In this document: positions 8,231 through 17,007 of the stretch, piece by piece
Layout of the letters: each line of letters begins with the position of its first letter
Numbering within the stretch: the first letter of the stretch is position 1
Assembly: GCA_963781195.1 (NCBI GenBank)
Contig: CAWAEZ010000011.1
Location: 806,001 to 870,000, forward strand
Source: JAJPKK01 sp963781195
Lineage (GTDB): Bacteria > Pseudomonadota > Alphaproteobacteria > Rhizobiales > Xanthobacteraceae
DNA: 64,000 bases
Reading direction: 5' to 3'
Made by a program: the position numbers and the translations under genes
Notes under the pieces: generated by a model
The model's input: the letters and a program-made list of their open reading frames with translations, nothing else
Databases searched by the model: none
Told to the model about the DNA's origin: nothing

Positions 8231-9730
8231 ATGGGCGTTTTGCATGATCTCGTGTTCGGCCTCGGCGTCGCCGTCACCTGGCAGAACCTGCTGTACTGCT
8301 TCGCCGGCTGCGTGCTGGGGACGCTGGTCGGGGTACTGCCGGGCATCGGGCCGGTGGCGACGGTCGCCATGCTGCTGCCGTTCACCTTCAAGCTCGGGCC
8401 GACCCCGGCGCTGATCATGCTCGCCGGCATCTATTACGGCGCCCAGTACGGCGGCTCGACCACCGCGATCCTCGTCAACATCCCCGGCGAGGCGTCCTCG
8501 GTGGTGACGACCCTCGACGGCTACCAGATGGCGCGGCGCGGGCGCGCCGGCCCGGCGCTCGGCATCGCCGCCATCGGCTCGTTCTTCGCCGGCTGCGTCG
8601 CCACGGTGCTGATCGCGCTGTTCGCCCCGCCGCTCGCCGACATCGCGCTCAAGTTCAGCCCGGCGGAATATTTCTCGCTGATGGTGTTTGGCCTCGTCGC
8701 CGCGATCGTGCTGGCGCGCGGTTCGCTCCTCAAGGCGCTCGCCATGGTGTGCGTCGGCTTGCTGTTCGGGATGGTCGGCACCGACGTCAATTCCGGGGCG
8801 ATCCGATTTGCCTTCGGCCAGTCCGAGCTCGCCGACGGCCTCGGCTTCGTCGCCCTCGCCATGGCGTTCTTCGGCATGACCGACGTCGTCATCAACCTGG
8901 AGAACCCGGAGCAGAAGGACGTGTTCGCGACCCGGATCGGCAGTGTGCTGCCGAGCCTGTCCGACCTGCGCACCAGCTTCTGGTCGATCATCCGCGGCAC
9001 CGGCCTCGGCTCGATCCTCGGCATCCTGCCCGGCGGCGGCGCGCTGCTCGCCTCGTTCGCCGCCTACATGCTGGAAAAGAAGATCGCCAAGCCGCCGCGG
9101 TACTTCGGCGAGGGGGATATCCGCGGCGTGGCGGCGCCGGAGAGCGCCAACAATGCCGGCGCCCAGACCTCCTTCATTCCCATGCTGACGCTCGGCATTC
9201 CGTCGAACCCGACGATGGCGCTGATGATCGGCGCGCTGATGATCCAGGGCATCGCGCCCGGCCCGCAGGTGATGACCGAGCGGCCGGAGCTGTTCTGGGG
9301 CCTCATCGCCAGCATGTGGGTCGGCAACCTGATGCTGCTCGTCCTGAACCTGCCGCTGGTCGGCCTGTGGATCCGGCTGCTCGCGGTGCCCTACCGGCTG
9401 CTCTATCCGTCGATCTTCGTGTTCTGCTGCATCGGCGTCTATACCGTCGATACCAAGGTGTTCGACGTCTACGAACTCGCCGCACTCACCGCTCTCGGCT
9501 ACGCCTTCCTCAAGCTCGACTGCGAGCCGGCGCCGCTCATCCTCGGCTTCATTCTCGGCCCGATGATGGAAGAGAACCTGCGCCGCGCCCTGATGATCTC
9601 CCAAGGCGATGCCAGCGTGTTCTTCACCCGTCCGATCTCGGCCGCGTTCCTCGTCGCCGCCCTCATCCTCCTGGTGGCGATCGCCGCACCGACCCTGCGC
9701 GCGAAGCGCGAGGAGGCGATGCAGGAATAG
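8231..9730 (+). CDS. tctA: Tripartite tricarboxylate transporter large membrane subunit (TctA)
   Basis: A 499-residue integral membrane protein with about twelve helices, the transport channel of the Tct system. It carries the conserved N-terminal motif GVLPGIGPVA, the YGGSTTAILVNIPGE segment, the second half repeat ILPGGGALLASF and the loop GVAAPESANNAG, all characteristic of TctA. The start ATG 8231 follows a G-rich site. It moves the ligand delivered by the periplasmic TctC across the inner membrane using an ion gradient. A 139-bp gap separates it from an amidohydrolase gene that may act on the imported compound, an inference from position only. Confidence 0.92.
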   Translation: MGVLHDLVFGLGVAVTWQNLLYCFAGCVLGTLVGVLPGIGPVATVAMLLPFTFKLGPTPALIMLAGIYYGAQYGGSTTAILVNIPGEASSVVTTLDGYQMARRGRAGPALGIAAIGSFFAGCVATVLIALFAPPLADIALKFSPAEYFSLMVFGLVAAIVLARGSLLKALAMVCVGLLFGMVGTDVNSGAIRFAFGQSELADGLGFVALAMAFFGMTDVVINLENPEQKDVFATRIGSVLPSLSDLRTSFWSIIRGTGLGSILGILPGGGALLASFAAYMLEKKIAKPPRYFGEGDIRGVAAPESANNAGAQTSFIPMLTLGIPSNPTMALMIGALMIQGIAPGPQVMTERPELFWGLIASMWVGNLMLLVLNLPLVGLWIRLLAVPYRLLYPSIFVFCCIGVYTVDTKVFDVYELAALTALGYAFLKLDCEPAPLILGFILGPMMEENLRRALMISQGDASVFFTRPISAAFLVAALILLVAIAAPTLRAKREEAMQE

Positions 9731-9869
9731 GCGATGTAGCCCCGGCCGCGCCGGAGTGGCGACCTCCCCCCCTCCACACGCAACCGCCCGGCGCAGGGCG
9801 GAAGGACAGCCCGCCCATGACGGCGCAAACCACGGCGCAAACGACGGTGCAGACGAGGATGCCGACGGG

Positions 9870-10703
9870 ATGATCGACGCCCATCACCATTACTGGTGGC
9901 ACGCGCACCGTGTTCATGTCTGGCCGGCGAGCGCCGGAACCGCGATGAACCGCGATTTCACCCCGGCCGACCTGGAGCCCGAACTCGCGCGGGCCGGCAT
10001 CGACGGGACGATCCTGGTGCAGACGGTCAACGAGCCGGGCGAGACCGACGAGTTTCTCGATCTCGCGGCGCGAACCAGATCGATCCGCGGGGTGGTCGGC
10101 TGGATTCCGCTCGATGATCCGGCCGCCGCCGCGGCGGCGCTCGCCCGCTTGCGCGGCCGCGAAAAGCTCGTCGGCTTCCGCCATCTCATGCGGGTCGAAA
10201 GCACGTCGAACTGGCTCCTGCAGCCGCAGGTCATGGAGTCGCTGGCCCTTGTCGCCGGCGCAGGGCTCGTGTTCGAGACCGTGCCGGTGGATGCCGCCCA
10301 ATTCGAACAGGTGCTCACGCTTGCGGAGCGGCTTCCAGATCTTCGCATCGTGGTCGACCATCTCGGGCGGCCGCCGGTCGCGGAAGGCGGCTGGGAGCCA
10401 TGGGCGTCGCTGGTGACGCGCGCGGCGACGCTCCCGAACCTTGCGATCAAGCTGTCGATCGGGTTCGACCTCGCGCTGCGCTGGCGCTGGTCGACCGATG
10501 GTCTTCGCCGCTTCGTCCTTCACGTCGTCGCGAGCCTCGGGCCTGACCGGGCGATGTCGGGAAGCAATTGGCCGGTGGTCCTGTTCTCCGGCAGCTACCA
10601 GGATGTCTGGAGCGGGCTCGCGACGATGCTCTCGGAGCTGTCGGCCGAGGATCGCGGCAAAGTCCTCGGCGCCAGCGCGACACGGATTTACCGCCTCGCC
10701 TGA
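9870..10703 (+). CDS. COG3618 amidohydrolase (LigI-like metal-independent/TIM-barrel hydrolase family)
   Basis: A 277-residue cytosolic hydrolase of the amidohydrolase_2/COG3618 group. Visible motifs are the N-terminal IDAHHHYW (HxH pair), GFRHLM, the VVDHLGRP strand and the C-terminal SGSNWPVV with Asn-Trp where many relatives have a catalytic Asp, in the usual order for a TIM barrel. Characterised members hydrolyse lactones such as 2-pyrone-4,6-dicarboxylate or L-rhamnono- and fuconolactone; substrate is not determinable here. ATG 9870 places the HxH motif at residue 4, as in the family. The 50 bp before the start hold a short ACGGCGCAAAC-type tandem repeat. It follows tctCBA on the same strand and may process the imported ligand. 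Confidence 0.82.
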   Translation: MIDAHHHYWWHAHRVHVWPASAGTAMNRDFTPADLEPELARAGIDGTILVQTVNEPGETDEFLDLAARTRSIRGVVGWIPLDDPAAAAAALARLRGREKLVGFRHLMRVESTSNWLLQPQVMESLALVAGAGLVFETVPVDAAQFEQVLTLAERLPDLRIVVDHLGRPPVAEGGWEPWASLVTRAATLPNLAIKLSIGFDLALRWRWSTDGLRRFVLHVVASLGPDRAMSGSNWPVVLFSGSYQDVWSGLATMLSELSAEDRGKVLGASATRIYRLA

Positions 10704-10708
10704 GCCGG

Positions 10709-11698
10709 TTATTGCGGCTTGATGTTCGCCGCCTTGATGACGCGCGCGTAGATCCCGGTGACGTTGTCGATGATCTGCTGCGCCTGGTCGGGCGTTCCGC
10801 CGCCGAGCCGGATGCCGAGCAGACGCGCCCGCTCGATCACGTCGGACTGAACGAGGATCTCGTTGATCGCGGCATTGAGCTTCGCGACGATCTCGGACGG
10901 CGTCCCGGCCGGCGCAAGCAACGCATTGTAGGCGTAGACCATGACGTCAGGCAGCCCCGCCTCAGCGGCGGTCGGAACGTCCGGCAGGTCGGGCGCCCGG
11001 GTGGCGCTCAGCACCGCCAGGGCGCGCAACTGACCGGCCTTCACCTGGGGTGCCAACGGCACGAGGTTGTCGATGATCACGGATACATGGCCGGCGAGCA
11101 CGTCGTTCATCGCCGGAGCCGTGCCGGTGTACGGGACCATCAGGAGATCGATGCCGGCGACCTGCTTGAGCTGCTCGAACGCGATGCCGTAATTGGTGCT
11201 CGCACCGCCGATCGCGACCGAATACCTGCCGGGCGCCGCCTTGGCCGCCGCGATCAGTTCGGGCAGGGTCTTCGCCGGCACGGTCGGATTGACGGCGATC
11301 ACGGCATAGCTCTCGCCGAGATGGACGATCGGGACGAGATCCCTGCGGTAGTCGTAGGGCAGCGTCTCGAAGAGACTCTGGTTGATGCTCAGTGCCGCGT
11401 TGGTCAGGAGCAGCGTATAGCCGTCCGGCTCCGCCCGGGCCGCCGCCTGGGTGCCGATGATGGTGGTGCCTCCGGGCCGATCCTCGATCACGACGGGCTG
11501 GCCGATGGCCCGCGAGAGCTTGTCGCCGATGAGACGCGCGAACACGTCGCTCAAGCCGCCGGCCGGATAGGGCACGATGATCCGGACGGGTCGTGCCGGC
11601 CACGCCTGAGCCCGGGCCGGTCCAGGCATTGCGGCGAGGAGCATGAGCGCCGGGCCCATCAGCACCAGGACCGTGAGCGATCGTCTCGATGTGCGCAT
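10709..11698 (-). CDS. Bug-family periplasmic binding protein (TctC-like), second copy
   Basis: A 329-residue TctC-type binding protein with a signal peptide cleaved near ARAQA and the family landmarks WPARPVRIIVPYPAGG, VIEDRPGG, GYTLLL and PYTGTAP. I start at ATG 11698: a GGGAGG site stands six bases before it, whereas the ATG at 11704 touches that site directly. Bug genes are often orphans that share permeases or serve signalling; here the gene is convergent with the amidohydrolase gene, five bases from its end, and has no tctAB of its own. Identity with the first TctC is only at the family level, so a different ligand is likely. Confidence 0.88.
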   Translation of the reverse strand: MRTSRRSLTVLVLMGPALMLLAAMPGPARAQAWPARPVRIIVPYPAGGLSDVFARLIGDKLSRAIGQPVVIEDRPGGTTIIGTQAAARAEPDGYTLLLTNAALSINQSLFETLPYDYRRDLVPIVHLGESYAVIAVNPTVPAKTLPELIAAAKAAPGRYSVAIGGASTNYGIAFEQLKQVAGIDLLMVPYTGTAPAMNDVLAGHVSVIIDNLVPLAPQVKAGQLRALAVLSATRAPDLPDVPTAAEAGLPDVMVYAYNALLAPAGTPSEIVAKLNAAINEILVQSDVIERARLLGIRLGGGTPDQAQQIIDNVTGIYARVIKAANIKPQ

Positions 11699-12174
11699 CG
11701 CCATCCTCCCGAGCGTTTTCCCTTTGCAGGCTCCGGACGTTGCCCGGCGGTCCGCAAGTCCAGGCATTTTCATGTGAGGTGCCGGCAGGCACCCACTTGG
11801 CCGGATGATCCGGCTTACCGCCCGGCCGGCGTCCCGACCAGCGTCGCCTCTTCCGCGACAGGAGCGGTATTGTCGCAGGGGACGTAGCGTGGAACCGCGT
11901 GAATTTTCATGGCGCGGCGACGCTGCGACGGCCAACCTTCGCCTTTCGAGGGGTGATCGATATGAAAATCGGGATATAAATGGGCCGAGCGTACAGGCTT
12001 CGCGGCCGGCGCAGGCTGCGAGCCGCCGATCGGCGCGACCTGCCGCTCGCGACGATGCTGCAGGCTGACGAAGAGGCGAACGGAATGGCGCGCCGGGAGT
12101 GACTGAATACCGCCATGCAGAGCAATATCTTACCGCGCAGCATTTGATGTTTGGAATGAACGGAGCGACCTGAC
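11699..12174. other. Intergenic region between divergent genes
   Basis: About 475 bp between the divergent TctC-like and VOC dioxygenase genes; promoters for both must lie here. An AT-rich patch (about 11955-11982, GATATGAAAATCGGGATATAA) stands out from the GC-rich background and is the likeliest promoter or operator zone. A 40-codon open frame at 11980-12102 reads somewhat like the start of a GNAT acetyltransferase but stops early; I do not call it a gene. Confidence 0.4.
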
Positions 12175-13185
12175 ATGAAACTCGACGCGCTCGGCTACGT
12201 GGGCATCCGCACCGGCCACCTCGAAGAGTGGACCGCGTATGCCGCGCGATTTCTCGGCATGCAGCAGGTCGACCGCAGCGCCACCACCGCGGCGTTCCGC
12301 ATGGACGACCGGCGCCAGCGCCTGCTGGTCCAGGAAGAGGCCGGCGAAGGCCCCGCCTTCTACGGCTGGGAGGCGGCCGACGCCGCCCCCATGGAGCGCG
12401 TCGCCGCCGATCTCGAGCGCGCCGGCGTGCCGGTGGCCCGCGGCTCTGCCGCGCTTGCCGCCGAGCGCCACGTCGCGGATCTCATCGTATTCGCCGATCC
12501 CATCGGCAACCGGCTCGAGGTGTTCCACGGGCCGGAGATCGCGTCCGATCCGTTCGTACCGGGGCGCGCCATCTCGGGCTTCCGCACCGGACCGCTCGGC
12601 ATGGGCCATGCGGTCCTCACCGCGGAGCGGCTCGACGACGTGATCCCGTTCTACACCGAGGTGCTCGGCTTCGCGCCCAGCGACTACATCCTCAAACCGT
12701 TCGGCGCCTATTTCTTCCATACCAATGGGCGCCACCACAGCCTCGCCTTCATCGACACCGGCAAGAACGGCATCCACCACCTGATGATCGAGACCTGCTT
12801 CCTCGACGATGTCGGCCAGGCCTACGACCTCGCGCTGCGCCGGCCGGAGATGATCGGCACCACGCTCGGGCGCCACGTCAACGACGAGGTGACCTCGTTC
12901 TATTCGTGGTCGCCGTCCAAGTTCCTGTTCGAATACGGCTGGGGCGGTCGCACCATCGATCCCGCCTCATGGACGCCGCACGAACGCACCGAGGGCCCGA
13001 GCCTGTGGGGCCACGACCGCCAATGGCTCACCCCGGAAGCGTTCGAGGAGGCCCGCGACCTGCGCATCGACCACGCCGCCGCCGGCACCCGCATGCCCCT
13101 CAACGTGATGGACGGCAACTACAAGACCGCGGCCGACGTCTGCCCGTGGTGGAACGCCGCCGTCGCGGCGCGGCGGGCGGGGTAA
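12175..13185 (+). CDS. Extradiol-type ring-cleavage dioxygenase (two-domain VOC, BphC-like)
   Basis: A 336-residue enzyme built of two vicinal-oxygen-chelate domains, as in type I extradiol dioxygenases (2,3-dihydroxybiphenyl or catechol 2,3-dioxygenase). The C-terminal domain keeps the Fe(II) ligands in their expected contexts: His145 (GMGHAVL), His202 (GIHHLMIE) and Glu253 (FEYGWGG); the second-sphere HHS motif is at 187-189. It should open a catecholic ring next to the hydroxyls with O2. The substrate is unknown. It stands alone between a Bug-type binding protein (divergent) and an exported protein (convergent), without other meta-pathway genes, so its pathway partners must be elsewhere. 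Confidence 0.85.
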   Translation: MKLDALGYVGIRTGHLEEWTAYAARFLGMQQVDRSATTAAFRMDDRRQRLLVQEEAGEGPAFYGWEAADAAPMERVAADLERAGVPVARGSAALAAERHVADLIVFADPIGNRLEVFHGPEIASDPFVPGRAISGFRTGPLGMGHAVLTAERLDDVIPFYTEVLGFAPSDYILKPFGAYFFHTNGRHHSLAFIDTGKNGIHHLMIETCFLDDVGQAYDLALRRPEMIGTTLGRHVNDEVTSFYSWSPSKFLFEYGWGGRTIDPASWTPHERTEGPSLWGHDRQWLTPEAFEEARDLRIDHAAAGTRMPLNVMDGNYKTAADVCPWWNAAVAARRAG

Positions 13186-13220
13186 GCACCGCCCGCAAGG
13201 ATCCGCGGGGGGTATCCGCG

Positions 13221-13754
13221 CTAATTGGCAGGCTTCTTGTCGGTCGCCGGCTTTATCTCCGGCCCCTTCGACGGCTCCGTCCCGGGATCCGGCTTTTTCT
13301 CCGTATCGGCCTTCCCCGTATCGGCCTTCTCCGTGCCTGTCTTCTCGGTGCCTGCCTTCTCGGTGCCGGCCTTCTCAGTGCCGGCCTTCTCGGTGCCTGC
13401 TTTCTCGGTGCCCGGCTTCGCGGTGTCCGCCTTCTCGGTGTCCGGTTTTTTCGCCGGCGCGGCTTCCTCGCGCAGGCAGATCGGGGCCTCGGGCTGGCAG
13501 GCGACGCCGATGTTGGAGCAGGCGACGACGCCGTCGGCGCGCTGGCAGACGGTGCAGCGGTCGGTCCACAGGACGCAGCCGACGATGCCGGATTGGATCG
13601 AGCCGCCGGGGCCGGATTGCGACAGTTCGCCGGGGCCGTCGAGCTCGACCGCGACCGGCGGCAACGCCGGCGGGTCGGCCGCAACCGCGGCGGCGGACAG
13701 CGCGGCGAGCAGGACGGCTGTGCTCAAAATCGTGACTATCGATGGACCGCGCAT
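13221..13754 (-). CDS. Exported protein with Cys-rich core and GTEK pentapeptide repeats
   Basis: A 177-residue protein of unknown function. From ATG 13754 it has a signal peptide (cleavage near VAADP), a mid region with six cysteines (about 58-95), and a charged C-terminal tail made of about ten pentapeptides of the form (A/P/T)-G/D-T-E/A-K, encoded by 15-bp tandem repeats at about 13306-13451. The tail is rich in Lys, Glu, Pro and Thr and is probably disordered. Repeat number is likely to vary between strains because the DNA repeats are nearly identical. An ATG at 13784 is possible but would lengthen the region before the signal sequence. It converges with the dioxygenase gene. Confidence 0.6.
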   Translation of the reverse strand: MRGPSIVTILSTAVLLAALSAAAVAADPPALPPVAVELDGPGELSQSGPGGSIQSGIVGCVLWTDRCTVCQRADGVVACSNIGVACQPEAPICLREEAAPAKKPDTEKADTAKPGTEKAGTEKAGTEKAGTEKAGTEKTGTEKADTGKADTEKKPDPGTEPSKGPEIKPATDKKPAN

Positions 13755-13878
13755 GCCTTGGCTCTCTCCGGCGCCCCGCCGCAAAGTTCCGCGGGGCTGG
13801 CCGGCGCGACGGTACCGATGCGCGGCAAAGACACAAGGCCCGCGAGCGAAGACCAGAGCAACCGCCGCCCTCCCCGCT

Positions 13879-14673
13879 TTACCCGATCGCCCGCACCACG
13901 CCGCCGTCGACCCGCAGGGCGGCGCCGGTGGTCGCGGAGGCCTGGCGCGAACAGGTGTAGACCACCATGTTCGCGACCTCGTCGACGGTCGCGATCCGCT
14001 TGATCAGCGAGGACGGTCGATGGGTGTCGACGAACTGTTTCTCGAGATCGGAGACGGGCACGCCCTTCTCGTTGGCGAGCTTGGCGAAGAAGTCGGACAC
14101 GCCCTCGGATCGGGTCGGGCCCGGGAGTACGGCGTTGACGGTGACGCCGGTGCCGGCGATGGACTCGGCGAGACCGCGCGAAATGGCGAGCTGCGCCGTC
14201 TTGGTCGTGCCGTAATGGATCATCTCGGCAGGGATCTGGAGCCCGGATTCGCTCGAGATGAAGACCACCCGGCCCCAGCCCTTCGCGACCATCCCCGGCA
14301 GATAGTGCCGCGACATGCGCACGCCGCTCATCACGTTGGTCTCGAAGAAGCGCTGCCAGTCCGCATCGGAAATCTCGCCGAACGCCTTCGGCTCGAAGAT
14401 GCCGAGATTGTTGACGAGGATGTCGGCCGCCGGAACCCATTTGACGAAGGCGGCGACGCCGTCCGCCGTCGCGAGGTCGGCGGTGACGCCCTCGACCTTC
14501 GCGCGCGGGAGCGCCTCGCGCAGGCGCGCCACCGCGGCATCGACGTTTTTCCGGGTACGGCCGTTGACGACGACCGCCGCACCCAACTCCGCAAGCCCGT
14601 GCGCAATGGCAAAGCCGATGCCGGAGGTCGAGCCCGTGACCACCGCCTGCGTGCCGTTGAGGTCGATCATCAT
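13879..14673 (-). CDS. SDR-family NAD(P)-dependent oxidoreductase
   Basis: A 264-residue classical short-chain dehydrogenase/reductase. It shows the cofactor motif TGSTSGIG (about 13-20), NNLG after the fourth strand, the catalytic Ser in FISSESG, and the YGTTK catalytic Tyr-Lys pair, then the PGPTRSEG loop. It should oxidise or reduce an alcohol/ketone with NAD(H) or NADP(H); substrate unknown. The start at 14673 is nine bases after an AGGAG site; the ATG at 14682 abuts that site directly and is less likely. It is preceded on the same strand by no close partner and is followed by the exported GTEK-repeat protein. Confidence 0.85.
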   Translation of the reverse strand: MMIDLNGTQAVVTGSTSGIGFAIAHGLAELGAAVVVNGRTRKNVDAAVARLREALPRAKVEGVTADLATADGVAAFVKWVPAADILVNNLGIFEPKAFGEISDADWQRFFETNVMSGVRMSRHYLPGMVAKGWGRVVFISSESGLQIPAEMIHYGTTKTAQLAISRGLAESIAGTGVTVNAVLPGPTRSEGVSDFFAKLANEKGVPVSDLEKQFVDTHRPSSLIKRIATVDEVANMVVYTCSRQASATTGAALRVDGGVVRAIG

Positions 14674-15012
14674 GTCGGTCATCTCCTGCGCGGGACTGCG
14701 CCGCATCATGCGGCAAAGGAATCGGCCACCCAGACTGCCCGGGTCAGGCCGGGGGCGCCGCGGCGGCTGCGGTGCCACCTCAGCTAAGTCCTCGGCCCGG
14801 AGGCGCCAGGGCGCACCGACGCGGTCGTCCCCTGCGCGGCGATCAACCCTCACGCATGCCCGCCGAGCAAACGGCCTTGGCAGCGCGGCGGCGATGCCCT
14901 AAATGATACCCCGCGCCGGCGGCGCGACCGGCGTGGCAGCAGCGCCGGCGAACCGCCCGGCCACGCTCAGGTGATTGGTATCCCAGGGATCTTTTTTGTA
15001 TTCCAAGGCTCT
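14674..15012. other. Intergenic region before tRNA-Gln
   Basis: About 340 bp between the start of the SDR gene and the tRNA. It should contain the SDR promoter and the tRNA promoter; a T-rich run (GATCTTTTTTGTATTCC, ending about 15003) just before the tRNA could hold the latter's -10 region. No gene is supported. Confidence 0.35.
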
Positions 15013-15086
15013 TGGGGGATAGTTCAATGGTAGAACAGCGGACTCTGACTCCGTTAATCTTGGTTCGAATCCAGGTCCCCCAGCCA
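15013..15086 (+). tRNA. tRNA-Gln (anticodon CUG)
   Basis: A full cloverleaf can be folded: acceptor TGGGGGA pairs with TCCCCCA, the discriminator G and an encoded CCA end follow (15084-15086), and the T-loop is GGTTCGAATCC. The anticodon stem GCGGA/TCCGT encloses the loop CTCTGAC, giving anticodon CTG, which reads CAG (glutamine). The 3' half of this gene, from 15039, recurs with five mismatches at 17649-17698, so the tRNA appears to have been an integration target. Confidence 0.95.
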
Positions 15087-15088
15087 CT
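15039..15088 (+). repeat. attL-like direct repeat: 3' half of tRNA-Gln
   Basis: Fifty bases covering the anticodon arm to the CCA end of tRNA-Gln. The matching copy lies exactly 2610 bp downstream (17649-17698), 45 of 50 positions identical. Such a tRNA 3'-end duplication is the classical footprint of tyrosine-recombinase islands; no integrase gene remains between the copies. Confidence 0.65.
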
Positions 15089-15220
15089 CCGATCTCACGA
15101 TTTTTCCCGACGTCGTTCAATGCAAGCGCTCAGGTGCGCTGCGAGCAACTCCCCGTCGAACGCCGCGCAGCGGTCAATGCTTACAAAGCAACCGACGGCG
15201 TCGGCGCGAATTCGCTAACA

Positions 15221-15943
15221 TCAATCGCGCTTTCGCTTGATCTCTTGTTGCTCGTAACGCGCTTTCAGAGCCGGGTCGCTCGTCTTGCCGAGAACCTCGT
15301 TCTGCTCGTCGTTGCCATCGAGGCCGGGTGCGAGCGCGATCTCCGCCGCCAAGCGGTCTGGTCCAGCGGCGTCGCGGATAAAGGGCTTGAGATAGGTGTC
15401 GAGATGGTCTTTGTCCGGATCGTCCAGCTCTTTGGTCAGCGCGCCCAGATAACCGGCTTTGTCGGTCGCAGCCCAATCGATGCTGATCCCGGCACGCTGA
15501 GCCATGACGCCGTGCACCACGATGATGGCGCGGCCGTTACCGTCGAGGAACGGATGTCCATAGGCCAGATAGCCCATGACCACGCCCGGCTTCCCCCTCA
15601 TGAATTGCCGATCCTGACCGTGCGTAAGCGCATAATCGACCGCCTGCCGAATATGCGCAGGATGCGCGAAGAGGACCAATCCTTTGCTGATCGCGAGGTC
15701 GGGCGCATTCGTGAGACGGTCCTGTCCGGCCCAGGGGTAAATCGCATCAAACAGGATTCGGTGCGTTTCCAGCACGTCCTCGTAGCGAAAACGCGTGATC
15801 TTCGTGAGGCGGTCGAGTGCGGCATCGATGCCGGTCATGAACGATGCATGCTCGAGACGGCGGACGATATCGGGGTCTTTTTCCTTCGCGAGATTACGCA
15901 GATACCCTTGCGACTCGAAATCGCCGAACGGATCGAACGTCAC
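15221..15943 (-). CDS. Fic-domain protein (probable AMP transferase or toxin)
   Basis: A 240-residue protein with a Fic fold. The active-site motif HPFLDGNGR is present at 130-138 with the catalytic His130, Asp/Glu-position Asp133 and the anion-binding GNG, plus an N-terminal helix bundle. Fic enzymes usually transfer AMP from ATP to a Tyr/Thr/Ser of a target protein. The second arginine of the extended HxFx(D/E)GNGRxxR motif is replaced by Ile141, which may change ATP gamma-phosphate binding or the reaction used. Start is GTG 15943, overlapping the stop codon of the upstream small gene (GTGA), so the two are translationally coupled as in toxin-antitoxin pairs. It lies inside the tRNA-bounded segment. 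Confidence 0.88.
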   Translation of the reverse strand: MTFDPFGDFESQGYLRNLAKEKDPDIVRRLEHASFMTGIDAALDRLTKITRFRYEDVLETHRILFDAIYPWAGQDRLTNAPDLAISKGLVLFAHPAHIRQAVDYALTHGQDRQFMRGKPGVVMGYLAYGHPFLDGNGRAIIVVHGVMAQRAGISIDWAATDKAGYLGALTKELDDPDKDHLDTYLKPFIRDAAGPDRLAAEIALAPGLDGNDEQNEVLGKTSDPALKARYEQQEIKRKRD

Positions 15944-16182
15944 GGCCTGACTTCGCGCAGATAGGTCGCCTGGAGTTGGATCATCTCGGCGCGCGACAGG
16001 TATCCGCCCCGCTGCAACGCAATGAGCAGTTGCTCGACTTCGTCCAGCTCCACGTTATCACCCGCGAGGCGCGTAATGTGATGGGCAAGCTGGTCGCGCT
16101 CAGTGCTGACATAGGCCACGTGATGGTCTTTGGCCATCTTGCGGATATGGACGGCGGTCACGCTTTGGGTACGTTCGGACAT
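15940..16182 (-). CDS. Small partner of the Fic protein, putative antitoxin
   Basis: An 80-residue, helix-rich protein directly upstream of and overlapping the fic gene by four bases. Class I Fic proteins are silenced by a separate small antitoxin carrying an inhibitory [S/T]xxxE[G/N] helix. The nearest match here is TYLREV at the very C-terminus (Thr73, Glu77), with Val where Gly or Asn is expected; the rest does not resemble a family I know. Gene order, size and coupling support an antitoxin role; the sequence alone does not prove it. The promoter would be upstream of 16182, where an AT-rich patch (16190-16245) occurs. Confidence 0.65.
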   Translation of the reverse strand: MSERTQSVTAVHIRKMAKDHHVAYVSTERDQLAHHITRLAGDNVELDEVEQLLIALQRGGYLSRAEMIQLQATYLREVRP

Positions 16183-16539
16183 GGATCGATTATAGCAGTG
16201 ACGCGCTGCGAATTCATTTAAATTCCGAAAAGCTGCATCTAATCAGTGACTTCTGACTTCGCACCGTGATAGCCGCTGCTGCGGTCTGGACCGCCATTTC
16301 CTTCAGGCTGCGTGTCGGCGGTGCTGGAGCGCGTGCCGGCCTGCCAGACCGATTTCGCGGAATAATGGCCGGTGTTGCCCGAGAGCGCCCCAACGGCGGG
16401 GGAAGCATCGGAACTCGGGCCCACGACCCCCGGGCTAGCCTGCGTTCAGATGTCCACCAAGTGGTGCAGGAAACGCGCACGAGTCGTGCCCGAGAGTGGC
16501 GGCTCTTTCGGTCTCCGAAACGAACCCCATCTTTCCCTC
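16183..16539. other. Intergenic region between Fic module and Gre-like gene
   Basis: About 355 bp. The first 60 bp (16190-16250) are AT-rich against the local background, likely the promoter of the Fic module. Open frames on both strands through the rest are Pro/Arg/Ala-rich and show no protein-like pattern; I see no gene. Confidence 0.4.
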
Positions 16540-17007
16540 ATGAGCAGAGCATTCGTCAGCGAAGACCGCTTCGTCGAGGAGATGCCCGATCGGCCACTTT
16601 CCCCGCATGTGAATCTCGTCACCGAGCGCGGACTGAAGCTGATCGAGGCGGCGCTCGAGACCGCGCACCGGGATCACGGGATAGCTCAAGCGGAGAGCAA
16701 CCGCGACGCGTTGGCGAAAGCCGGACGCGATCTGCGATACTGGCGCGCGCGTCGCGCCAGTGCCCAGGTTCGATCGCCGCCGGCCGACACGGACACGGTG
16801 CATTTCGGGCACGCCGTCACCATCCTGCGCGACAACGGGCGGCGACAAACCTTTCAGATCGTCGGTGAGGACGAGGCCGATCCGGCGCGGGGGCTCGTCT
16901 CCCATGTATCCCCCGTCGCGAGAGCTCTGCTGGGCAAACAGGTCGGAGATACCATCCAAGCCGGCGCGGACCGGGCGGAGATTACCGCGATCGTGTCGCG
17001 ACGCTGA
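16540..17007 (+). CDS. GreA/GreB-family transcription elongation factor-like protein
   Basis: A 155-residue protein. The C-terminal half (about 85-155) matches the GreA/GreB FKBP-like domain: VHFGHAVTILRDNG, FQIVGEDEADP, ISP-like SHVSPVARALLGKQVGD. The N-terminal half is a helical segment comparable to the coiled coil that enters the RNA polymerase secondary channel. Gre factors promote cleavage of backtracked transcripts; this may be a paralogue or an Rnk-like anti-cleavage relative. ATG 16540 is preferred because family similarity starts there; the frame is open upstream. It is within the tRNA-bounded segment and is transcribed away from the Fic module. Confidence 0.78.
   Translation: MSRAFVSEDRFVEEMPDRPLSPHVNLVTERGLKLIEAALETAHRDHGIAQAESNRDALAKAGRDLRYWRARRASAQVRSPPADTDTVHFGHAVTILRDNGRRQTFQIVGEDEADPARGLVSHVSPVARALLGKQVGDTIQAGADRAEITAIVSRR

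Noticed and set aside
8063..9604. A 513-residue reverse open frame opposite tctA, rich in His, Gln, Asp and Glu
   Set aside because: Antisense shadow of a membrane protein gene in high-GC DNA; no family motif or start signal.
11980..12102. A 40-codon frame resembling the beginning of a GNAT acetyltransferase
   Set aside because: Too short, no GNAT core motif, and no ribosome-binding site; probably chance in a promoter region.
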